From: Patescibacteria group bacterium
GTDB lineage: Bacteria; Patescibacteria; Microgenomatia; Daviesbacterales; UBA10151
Direction: 5' to 3'
Length of the DNA: 14,166 nucleotides
Assembly (NCBI GenBank): GCA_023380995.1
Contig: JAMCTD010000133.1
Location: 1-14,166 of the forward strand
In this document: positions 1 through 5,712 of the stretch, piece after piece
Layout of the letters: each line of letters opens with the position of its first letter
Position numbering within the stretch: position 1 is the first letter of the stretch
Notes under the pieces: generated by a model
What the model saw: the letters and a program-made list of their open reading frames with translations, nothing else
The model's database searches: none
Told to the model about the DNA's origin: nothing
Program-made: the position numbers and the translations under genes

Positions 1-2
1 CA

Positions 3-734
3 ACTACTTTGGAAAAAGGCAAAGCAATAGCGATTTCAACCACCACATCTGCAAACAAAAAAAGTGTTGAACGTTTAATTGCGCATGAATTAGCCCATGC
101 CCTAAGCCCTGGTTATAACCACATAGATAGCTTCCTAACTCCAGATGAAACTATAAATAATAGAAGCCAGTATTCTGCCCTTACAGAAGCATACAAAAAT
201 CAAGTATTAATAAGTGGTAAACCGCTCAGTTATCTTGACCGTGAAATTCAAGAAACTGCTTTTCTAGATGCAGGCAATAAGATCCAACTAGAGTTTCTTC
301 AGTCTTTTGGACTGGAAAAATACCAAGGGCCAAAAGGTGTCACGCACGAAGAATTACAAAAAGCCTTAAACCAAGGCAAAAACCCCTATTTCAAACAAAT
401 TGCAGCAATGTATTTAGCAGATCCAGAAAGCTTTGGTTTTGATACCAAACATATGACTCCTGTGGCTATTGCTCAAAAAATAGCTCAAAGATATTGGAGC
501 GAGGGCGGAAAATCTCTTGAACCTCTTGGAGAAGAGAAGGCTACCATCCTTAAAAAAGCCTTTGATATAGCGAAAACTAATTGCGAAGAAGAAACATGGG
601 CGTTTGCAGGCGAGCAAATGCTAACAAACCGCGTTGCTTACCAATTCGCATCTCCAGGTTCCTTACAAAGACAATTTTATGATTTTTTCTTGTCTGATTA
701 TGGTTTAGTAGAATCCCGCCTAAATCTTCCTTGA
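3..734 (+). CDS. Putative zinc metalloprotease-like protein (HExxH), 5'-truncated
   Basis: The reading frame is open from the first bases of the window. The TTG at base 9 has no ribosome binding site and no visible promoter, so the gene is most likely cut by the contig end rather than starting there. Numbered from that TTG, residues 26-30 are HELAH, the zinc-binding and catalytic motif of zincin peptidases, preceded by a helix-like stretch. H38 in GYNH lies two residues beyond the metzincin spacing (HExxHxxGxxH), so it is not a clean metzincin. A later EEETWAFAGEQML segment (193-205) resembles the downstream glutamate helix of ImmA/IrrE-type or gluzincin proteases and could supply the third ligand; this is inference. 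No signal peptide can be judged because the N-terminus is missing. The family is not recognised. The next gene starts 36 bases downstream with its own promoter candidate. Confidence 0.7.
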   Translation, partial: TTLEKGKAIAISTTTSANKKSVERLIAHELAHALSPGYNHIDSFLTPDETINNRSQYSALTEAYKNQVLISGKPLSYLDREIQETAFLDAGNKIQLEFLQSFGLEKYQGPKGVTHEELQKALNQGKNPYFKQIAAMYLADPESFGFDTKHMTPVAIAQKIAQRYWSEGGKSLEPLGEEKATILKKAFDIAKTNCEEETWAFAGEQMLTNRVAYQFASPGSLQRQFYDFFLSDYGLVESRLNLP

Positions 735-759
735 CTTATCCCCCTTTGTTAGCTACATT
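731..759 (+). promoter_or_regulatory. Candidate promoter of the 771 gene, near-leaderless
   Basis: TTGACT at 731-736 (5 of 6 to the sigma70 -35 consensus) is followed after 17 bases by TACATT at 754-759 (4 of 6). Transcription would start near 766, only a few bases before the ATG at 771. No Shine-Dalgarno sequence lies between. The -35 box overlaps the stop codon of the preceding gene. Confidence 0.45.
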
Positions 760-770
760 AATTATTAATA

Positions 771-1574
771 ATGCCCAAGTTTTCCCAAGCGCAGCTTTTT
801 ATTGCAGGTATTATCCTTGTTTCTGGATTAATACTGGTAGGTTCTTTTTTACTTTCTGGGAAAAAACTCCCTTTCTTTGCTAAACTCATTCCTCCCCCCT
901 CTCCTTCCCCTATCCCCAGGATTCCTAATGTTTACTACCCTCTTGTCCCAGACCCCTCAGGCAGGAATATTTATTACATTACTAGTGATGGCAACCAAGG
1001 CAGTATCCCTTTTTCAGGAGCAGGAGTATTACTTTCAGATGCCAATACCAGGTTGATAGACGAAAAAGGTAACACTGTAGCTATGGTTGCCTCCCCTTCT
1101 GCTATGACCAAATATATTGTTGCCACTTTTAAGAGCTGGAAAGAAATACCTGGCTCCAAAGACCGGTACTTGGTTTTAGAAAATCCAGCTGGCATTAGGA
1201 CCCCAACAGGAGAATTAATTCCCATCCCTAAAATCAGGATAGGTTTTAGCATTAAAAACCTGGATAATAAAACCACTTTTGACACTGCTGTGGGAGCAGA
1301 AGACCTTGATTCTGTCATACCAAAAGTGGCAGATAAAACTCAGGGGCTAAAAACCTATAAACTTGGCCTCATTGGAGACCTGGAACCAACAGACCTGGCA
1401 ACCTTAATTAAACCCGGAGATACTGTGGCTATTACAATAAAAATTGATCTTGCAAAAAAACGGGACTTAACAGACAAAGATCAAGTTAAGGTAGCTTCCT
1501 GGCTGTTTATTAGAAGGTTTAATCCTCAAGTAGAGCTAAATAAGGAACTAAATAAAGTACTCAAAATGGAATAA
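771..1574 (+). CDS. Membrane-anchored extracytoplasmic protein of unknown function
   Basis: The 267-residue protein is not recognised. Residues 9-30 form one hydrophobic segment after a short N-terminus with one lysine, consistent with a signal anchor. A proline-rich spacer follows (about 41-52, with PPPSPSPIP). The rest (about 60-267) is polar, without cysteines, and looks like a beta-rich globular domain placed outside the membrane. The C-terminal end repeats LNKELNKVL. The ATG at 771 is chosen because a -10-like box sits 11 bases upstream and no in-frame start gives a better N-terminus. The next gene begins 6 bases after the stop on the same strand, so the two are almost certainly co-transcribed. 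That makes this protein a possible membrane partner of the secreted Cys-rich product; the functional link is inference. Confidence 0.8.
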   Translation: MPKFSQAQLFIAGIILVSGLILVGSFLLSGKKLPFFAKLIPPPSPSPIPRIPNVYYPLVPDPSGRNIYYITSDGNQGSIPFSGAGVLLSDANTRLIDEKGNTVAMVASPSAMTKYIVATFKSWKEIPGSKDRYLVLENPAGIRTPTGELIPIPKIRIGFSIKNLDNKTTFDTAVGAEDLDSVIPKVADKTQGLKTYKLGLIGDLEPTDLATLIKPGDTVAITIKIDLAKKRDLTDKDQVKVASWLFIRRFNPQVELNKELNKVLKME

Positions 1575-1580
1575 GTCTAA

Positions 1581-2981
1581 ATGAAATTAAAAAGCACTAT
1601 TTTAATCTTTGCAATTCTAACAACCCTTGCCCTTTTCTTAGGCGCTAACAAAACATTGGCTTGCAGCTCTGAGGCTGATTGTCCCCAAGGCCAATCTTGT
1701 AGTATTACATGCACTCCCTCAGGCGGCTGTACCAGTGGTTGCATTGGTGGCAGTATATGCACTGATAGTACCTGTAACCCTACCGGCCCTTTCCAGTGTT
1801 ATACCTGCGCTGCCCAAGGCTTTTGCTCTGCATTTACTAGCACTACAGGCTGCGCTAGCGACTGCAGCGGTTGTTCAGGTGGCGGAGGTGGCGGCGGAGG
1901 CGGAACTTGTTATAGCTCTACCGCCATAACTGATTCATACACAACCTCCAATAACCTCTGCACTGTTACTATTACTCACCTAGGCTGGGATTATAGCGAC
2001 AATTCTACAGTATATTATGTAAATAGCACAGATGGCACAGGATACAGGACTGTTAATATGAACGACTCAGATACAACTTGCAAACCTCAAATTAACTTAC
2101 AATTTACTAATGACTGGAGAGCAAGCACAGATCAATTATTTTATATTACTAATTCCATAAACAGTAAAAATGCTGGCCATGACTTAGGCTCCGGTTGGCA
2201 ACTTGACAGCACAGGTTGCACCATTGGTGATTGTACTGCCGTAAGACAAGGACCTTCTGGACGGACATACAATAGTGGCTCTGATACCTGGTACGCAACT
2301 TTAAACTATTGTGGCAACGGGGTATGCAGTTGCGGAGAAACTCCTGCTACCTGCCTTGCAGATTGTGCCTTAACTCCTCCCACTGTAATCCCTCCGGCAT
2401 TATGTCCTACTCCTGGCAACAGTGCTACAGTTTCCTGGAATGCTACTACTGATGCTTTTTACTATCAAGTTAGGGTAAGCCCTAGTAACCATACCACTCC
2501 TCCCAATTGCAGTAGCTTAAATACAGGAGAATATTGTTTTGATGGGATTACTGCTACCTCCTATACTTTCCCATCCATTCCAGGCGCTGCTTATTCCTGG
2601 TGGGTATCTGGTTGCGATACCTTCAATGGAACCAGAATATGTTCTAGTCCCACCAAAGGAGATGATTTTACCTGTGCCCTGCCTCCTTGTCCTGGTGGAA
2701 TTATTGGTGGGGTAAATACCCTGGCAGCTTGTGGAGGAGCCCCCCAGCCTCCCTCCAATACTCCTCCTGCCAACACTATTAGTTACTGTAACAAAACCTG
2801 GATACCCGATCCCGGGCCTGGTAATGCTTATAATCTCTGGTGTGCTGCCAATGCCAATCCTACCAGAGGTTATTGTTACCAATGTGCTTTTACCCCAGCT
2901 CCCACCTTAAATCCAGCCTGGATCCAAATAAATGGGGATGTACATTCCAATACAGGTATTAATGCTCCGGGAGGACCGTAA
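1581..2981 (+). CDS. Cys-rich secreted or lipid-anchored surface protein with a Gly9 linker
   Basis: The 466-residue protein has an N-terminal signal sequence (Lys at 2 and 4, hydrophobic 6-20) with likely processing before C28. The context T-L-A-C is an imperfect lipobox, so lipidation is possible but not proven. Residues 28-98 contain 14 cysteines, followed by nine consecutive glycines (100-108). A CGNGVC..GE....C..DC motif spans 244-262, a cysteine pattern seen in bacterial surface proteins. Residues about 265-366 resemble a fibronectin type III-like fold, with WNATTDAFYYQVRV and YSWWVSG strands. Pro/Cys-rich linkers follow. The chain stops after a GDVHSNTGI segment (452-460) and APGGP, which looks like the opening of a further domain and not a natural end. 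It follows the membrane-anchored gene after 6 bases; only a weak GGAA (1568-1571) precedes the ATG. Many cysteines imply disulfides and extracellular location. Function is unknown; adhesion or surface display is inference. Confidence 0.8.
   Translation: MKLKSTILIFAILTTLALFLGANKTLACSSEADCPQGQSCSITCTPSGGCTSGCIGGSICTDSTCNPTGPFQCYTCAAQGFCSAFTSTTGCASDCSGCSGGGGGGGGGTCYSSTAITDSYTTSNNLCTVTITHLGWDYSDNSTVYYVNSTDGTGYRTVNMNDSDTTCKPQINLQFTNDWRASTDQLFYITNSINSKNAGHDLGSGWQLDSTGCTIGDCTAVRQGPSGRTYNSGSDTWYATLNYCGNGVCSCGETPATCLADCALTPPTVIPPALCPTPGNSATVSWNATTDAFYYQVRVSPSNHTTPPNCSSLNTGEYCFDGITATSYTFPSIPGAAYSWWVSGCDTFNGTRICSSPTKGDDFTCALPPCPGGIIGGVNTLAACGGAPQPPSNTPPANTISYCNKTWIPDPGPGNAYNLWCAANANPTRGYCYQCAFTPAPTLNPAWIQINGDVHSNTGINAPGGP
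1878..1904 (+). repeat. Nine-codon glycine tract (GGN repeat)
   Basis: Nine consecutive glycine codons using a mix of GGT, GGC and GGA sit between the 14-cysteine head and the rest of the secreted protein. The tract is locally GC-rich within an AT-rich gene. It encodes a flexible linker and could vary in length by replication slippage, although the mixed codons would slow that. Confidence 0.8.
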
Positions 2982-2984
2982 CAT

Positions 2985-3019
2985 AATTTAGAATTTAGAA
3001 TTGATAATTGATAATTAAG
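2985..3019. repeat. Degenerate period-7 tandem repeat, five units
   Basis: Five abutting heptamers can be read: AATTTAG, AATTTAG, AATTGAT, AATTGAT, AATTAAG. Each begins with AATT. The array starts 4 bases after the stop of the Cys-rich secreted protein gene and fills the gap up to the convergent dksA-like gene. It recalls the short tandem heptanucleotide repeats described in cyanobacteria, but no relationship can be shown from this window. Confidence 0.75.
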
Positions 3020-3045
3020 AAGAGACAAAGAAAGTTTTATCTCTT
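3020..3045. terminator. Weak bidirectional hairpin between convergent genes
   Basis: AAGAGA (3020-3025) can pair with TCTCTT (3040-3045) around a 14-base loop, followed on the plus strand by a short T run. The stem is AT-rich and short, and it overlaps the stop codon of the dksA-like gene, so it is at best a weak terminator for the surface-protein transcript. Confidence 0.25.
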
Positions 3046-3402
3046 TTTAGAATTTTTGGTTGAGCAGGATAAACAGTATTGTGCTGTGGGCATGGCCAAA
3101 AGCCTGCCTACCTCAATCTGCTTACCACATTTCTCACACTTACCATAAGTGCCTTTTTTAATTTTGAAAAGAGCTGTTCTAATGCTGGTTTTAGCACTTT
3201 TTAATTGTTGTCCCAAAACTATATTCTTTGTATGAACATCAGCAATATAGGAATCAGTACCAGGCTCTGAAGACTCTGCCAAAGCAGGGCTGTTTGCTGG
3301 ATCATCTTCTTCCACTTCTTTTAAATTTTTATCTACTTCCCTTTGTTGCCGCAGTAAATGTTTCTTTATAAAGGTAATTGTGTTTTTAGGAAAATTTAAC
3401 AT
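3037..3402 (-). CDS. DksA/TraR-family C4 zinc-finger protein
   Basis: The 121-residue protein has a charged, helical N-terminal part (about 9-80) and a C-terminal zinc finger with C89, C92, C110 and C113 (YGKCEKCG and YCLSC), matching the DksA/TraR zinc-finger family. In that family the coiled coil enters the RNA polymerase secondary channel and the zinc finger supports it. Here the middle is DDPANSPALAESSEPGTDS, as in short DksA-like proteins, and whether it binds polymerase cannot be told. The ATG at 3402 is preceded by a strong GGAGG (3407-3411) with a 4-base spacer. The gene overlaps the end of the Lgt-family gene by 17 bases, so it is translated from the same message. It converges on the surface-protein gene. 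The family assignment is firm; the regulatory role is inferred from relatives. Confidence 0.9.
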   Translation of the reverse strand: MLNFPKNTITFIKKHLLRQQREVDKNLKEVEEDDPANSPALAESSEPGTDSYIADVHTKNIVLGQQLKSAKTSIRTALFKIKKGTYGKCEKCGKQIEVGRLLAMPTAQYCLSCSTKNSKKR

Positions 3403-4276
3403 TGAACCTCCGCAGCATCTTTTTAAAATTCCTTAATTTCCAGGCAATGCTCGCCTTTGTATTATACCAACCTTTACCTGCAGTTTGTACCACCTGTTTA
3501 CGCTCCCTTGAATCTGTAATGATCCTTATAAAAAATTGTCCCAGACTTTTTAAGTGTGTAATAGGACTTTGCTTTGTAATTTTATAAAAAATGGTTAACC
3601 CTAAAAGCAGTAGAATTGCAGAAAAGATACCTGATGAATGATCCTGTTTTAAAGGCTCTAAAACCAACCTGCTAATTCCTATATAAATAAATGCCAGGCT
3701 GACTATTTTTCCTCTTTGGTGAAAATGTAAAGCTTTAGACCAAACTTTTAACAGGCCGAAAGATAAAAACAGTGCTTCTATAATTTGAATAGGCAACCTT
3801 TTCCCTAAAGAACCCACCATAGTCACAGAGAAAAAAGCTGTTGAAGGAATACCAATATTACAAGCTCCCAAAAAGCATCCTAAGTCAGACAAGATTAATC
3901 CTCCCATAAGTCCTACTGAGGCAATATCAGCAAGCTGCCAAAAATCCACCTTAAAACGCTTTGCAAAAAAGAATAAAGTAAGCCATCCGCCTAAAAACCC
4001 TCCCCAAAAGGAAAAACCCGGATTTCTATTAATTAAAATCAAACTTAAGGGTGAAGCAGTAAATAAGTTTAGGTGCTCTATTATAAAATACACCCTTGCC
4101 CCCAAAAGACCACCTACAAAAGTAAGCAGTGTTAAGTCCAGAGTCTTTTCTTCTTCCAAATCCCAAGCCCTTGCCAATCTCCAAACCAAAAATATACCAA
4201 GCAAACTCCCCAAGGCCAAAAAAACACCAAATGAAGACACGCTAATACTTGCAACTTTAAAAAGTACTGGAAACAT
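3386..4276 (-). CDS. lgt: Lgt-family prolipoprotein diacylglyceryl transferase homologue (divergent)
   Basis: Lgt moves diacylglycerol from phosphatidylglycerol to the lipobox cysteine of prolipoproteins in the cytoplasmic membrane. This 296-residue protein has about seven hydrophobic segments and the Lgt landmarks in order: GARVYFIIEH, GFSFWGGFLGG, LGCFLGACNIG, LPIQIIEA and SRLVLEPLKQD. The start is taken as ATG at 4276, not the TTG two codons upstream, because a -10-like box ends 9 bases before it. Several residues important in E. coli Lgt look changed by eye alignment. The H103 position is Trp (W91), R143 is Asp (D131) and N146 is Cys (C134), while R239 (R203) and E243 (E207) are kept. A basic tail of about 60 residues follows the last membrane segment. 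It heads a two-gene operon with the zinc-finger gene. It could be a true Lgt with lineage-specific changes or a repurposed relative. Confidence 0.8.
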   Translation of the reverse strand: MFPVLFKVASISVSSFGVFLALGSLLGIFLVWRLARAWDLEEEKTLDLTLLTFVGGLLGARVYFIIEHLNLFTASPLSLILINRNPGFSFWGGFLGGWLTLFFFAKRFKVDFWQLADIASVGLMGGLILSDLGCFLGACNIGIPSTAFFSVTMVGSLGKRLPIQIIEALFLSFGLLKVWSKALHFHQRGKIVSLAFIYIGISRLVLEPLKQDHSSGIFSAILLLLGLTIFYKITKQSPITHLKSLGQFFIRIITDSRERKQVVQTAGKGWYNTKASIAWKLRNFKKMLRRFNVKFS

Positions 4277-4285
4277 ATGCAAATA

Positions 4286-4315
4286 AGCCTACCACAAAAA
4301 CTGTGTTTGAATCAA
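4286..4315 (-). promoter_or_regulatory. Candidate leaderless promoter of the Lgt-family gene
   Basis: On the minus strand TTGATT (4315-4310) is followed after 18 bases by TAGGCT (4291-4286), preceded by TG one base upstream (extended -10). The start codon at 4276 lies 9 bases downstream. The -35 box overlaps that of the divergent promoter at 4307-4312, so the two would compete for polymerase. Confidence 0.35.
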
Positions 4316-4335
4316 ATTGACAAAGGGGGTATACT
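4307..4335 (+). promoter_or_regulatory. Candidate promoter of the 4348 gene
   Basis: TTGAAT (4307-4312), a 17-base spacer and TATACT (4330-4335) form a good sigma70-like promoter. The predicted start near 4342 leaves about six bases before the ATG at 4348. A perfect TTGACA at 4317-4322 has no -10 at the right distance. A GGGGG run (4325-4329) lies in the spacer and would not be in the transcript. Confidence 0.55.
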
Positions 4336-4347
4336 GAGAAAACGCAC

Positions 4348-4791
4348 ATGACCGCAACCGCACATGCATTAATAGGAGGAGCTATAGCTGCATCAGTACC
4401 AAATCCAGCTTTAGGCATCACTCTTTCTGCCATCTCCCACCCAATTGCTGATATGATCCCCCATTGGGATTTTGGTTTGGGTTGGAGGAAGAAAAATAAA
4501 GTGATACTCTTTTTAGAATCTTTTGGCGATCTAGCTTTAGGGTTAGTTTTAACTTACTTAATATTTGGCAGAACTACTAATACCCTGTATCTTTTTTTGT
4601 GCGTGTTTATGTCTGAGTCTTGGGATTTAATGCAAATGCCATATTTATTATTTAATTGGAAGTTTTTTCCCTTCTCAACTTTCTATAAATTTGGGAGCCT
4701 TACTAATGGAAAAGCAAAAATGCCTTGGGGAGTTTTAACACAGGTGGCATCTGTTACCGGCCTGGTTTTAATTCTTAGAATTATTCATTAA
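4348..4791 (+). CDS. DUF457/YdjM-like integral membrane protein, putative metal-dependent hydrolase
   Basis: The 147-residue protein begins TATAHALIGGAIA, with a histidine at position 6, followed by ISHPIADMIPHWD (29-41). That places H6, H31, D35, H39 and D41 near the start of a protein with about three to four hydrophobic segments. This arrangement of early His/Asp residues in a small membrane protein matches the family annotated as membrane-bound metal-dependent hydrolases (YdjM/DUF457), whose substrate is not known to me. Later the chain has FMSESWDLMQMPYLLFNW and a C-terminal membrane helix. The gene is single, divergent from the Lgt-family gene, and its last 24 bases overlap the end of galU on the other strand. 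Family membership is by pattern recognition and the enzymatic role is unproven. Confidence 0.75.
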   Translation: MTATAHALIGGAIAASVPNPALGITLSAISHPIADMIPHWDFGLGWRKKNKVILFLESFGDLALGLVLTYLIFGRTTNTLYLFLCVFMSESWDLMQMPYLLFNWKFFPFSTFYKFGSLTNGKAKMPWGVLTQVASVTGLVLILRIIH

Positions 4792-5661
4792 TTCTTTAAG
4801 ATACTTTGTAAACTTCTCACCTATTTCAGGGTGTATCATAGCTAAATCCACCACAGTTTTCATATATTCAAGCTTATTACCGGTATCATAATATTTACCG
4901 TTTTTAATTTCTACGGCGTATATGGGCACACCTTCGTCCCGCAATAAGTTGATGGCATCAGTAAGCCAAATTTCCCCTTTTTGACCGGGAGAAAGTTTTT
5001 TTAAAGCTGCAAATATTTCCGGTGGCAAAATATAGGCACCATGTGTGGCAATATCAGATGGGGCTTTATCAGGCTCAGGTTTTTCCACAATTGACTTAAT
5101 TTTATAGACATTCCCCTCAACAGGCTCAAGGTCTGCTATACCATAACGGCTTAAATCCTCTTTTTTTTCAATCCTGACCCCGGAAATAACAATTCCCCCA
5201 TATTTTTCATGGACTTTCAGCATTTGAGAAAGCCTGGGAGGCTCAGAATAAATAAACTCATCTCCCCAAACTACTGCAAAAGGTTCATCTTCTATCACTG
5301 ATTCTCCGGATAAAACCGGTGTGCCGTTTCCGTACGGCCCTTTTTGCCTAATGTAAATAAAGTTGGCCATCTCAGAAATATGCTTTATATATTCTAAAAC
5401 CTCTGCCTTATTGCCGTTTACTAAATTCTGAACCAAATCCTGGTTCGGAACATCAAAGTGATCTTCAATTGCCCTCTTTGTAGAGCCTGTCACAATTATA
5501 ATATTTTCTATACCGGAACCCACAATTTCCTCTACCACATATTGGATAACAGGTTTATCCACAATAGGGAGCATTTCTTTAGGCATAGCTTTGGTTTGAG
5601 GAAGAAATCTGGTTCCAAATCCAGCAGCTGGAACCAAAGCTTTAGTAATCTTTTTTGCCAT
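4768..5661 (-). CDS. galU: UTP-glucose-1-phosphate uridylyltransferase
   Basis: The enzyme makes UDP-glucose from UTP and glucose-1-phosphate in the cytoplasm, feeding polysaccharide, glycolipid and nucleotide-sugar synthesis. The 297-residue length is typical of bacterial GalU. The nucleotide-binding signature AAGFGTRFLPQTKAMPKEM is at residues 12-30, with the loop G14-R18 and the basic residues K24 and K28. It is followed by LPIVDKPVIQYVVEE, also characteristic. VVWGDEF is the usual acidic metal-binding segment, and IVEKPEPDKAPSDIATHGAYILPPEIF is the sugar-binding region of the family. The ATG at 5661 is chosen because it gives the canonical N-terminus (KALVPAAG) and a perfect TATAAT sits 7 bases upstream. 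It lies 51 bases after the inositol phosphate synthase gene on the same strand, so read-through is possible as well. Its 3' end overlaps the membrane protein gene by 24 bases. Confidence 0.96.
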   Translation of the reverse strand: MAKKITKALVPAAGFGTRFLPQTKAMPKEMLPIVDKPVIQYVVEEIVGSGIENIIIVTGSTKRAIEDHFDVPNQDLVQNLVNGNKAEVLEYIKHISEMANFIYIRQKGPYGNGTPVLSGESVIEDEPFAVVWGDEFIYSEPPRLSQMLKVHEKYGGIVISGVRIEKKEDLSRYGIADLEPVEGNVYKIKSIVEKPEPDKAPSDIATHGAYILPPEIFAALKKLSPGQKGEIWLTDAINLLRDEGVPIYAVEIKNGKYYDTGNKLEYMKTVVDLAMIHPEIGEKFTKYLKELMNNSKN

Positions 5662-5668
5662 ATAAATT

Positions 5669-5674
5669 ATTATA
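5669..5674 (-). promoter_or_regulatory. -10 box of a leaderless galU promoter
   Basis: A perfect TATAAT on the minus strand (5674-5669) ends 7 bases before the galU ATG, so transcription would begin at or next to the start codon. The -35 region is only a T-rich stretch. There is no ribosome binding site. Confidence 0.45.
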
Positions 5675-5712
5675 CTATCACAATCTTTAGGAAAAATTCT
5701 TCTTTTAAAAAA

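Noticed and set aside
732..734. Reassigned UGA codon (code 25 as in Gracilibacteria)
   Set aside because: UGA ends two genes here at sensible positions and no in-frame UGA occurs inside the conserved genes, so the standard bacterial code applies.
974..1318. Minus-strand and other antisense open frames within larger genes (for example here and at 2517-2882, 6140-6418, 10334-10705)
   Set aside because: They lie opposite well-supported genes, have no family similarity that I can see, and their composition follows the gene on the other strand.
2985..3019. CRISPR array
   Set aside because: The period is only 7 bases with no spacers between units, and no cas gene is present.
4280..4282. TTG start for the Lgt-family gene
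   Set aside because: An ATG lies two codons downstream at 4276 and the candidate -10 box spacing fits that ATG as a leaderless start.
4317..4322. Perfect TTGACA as the -35 box of the 4348 gene
   Set aside because: No -10-like sequence lies 16-18 bases downstream before the ATG; TTGAAT at 4307 has the correct 17-base spacing to TATACT.
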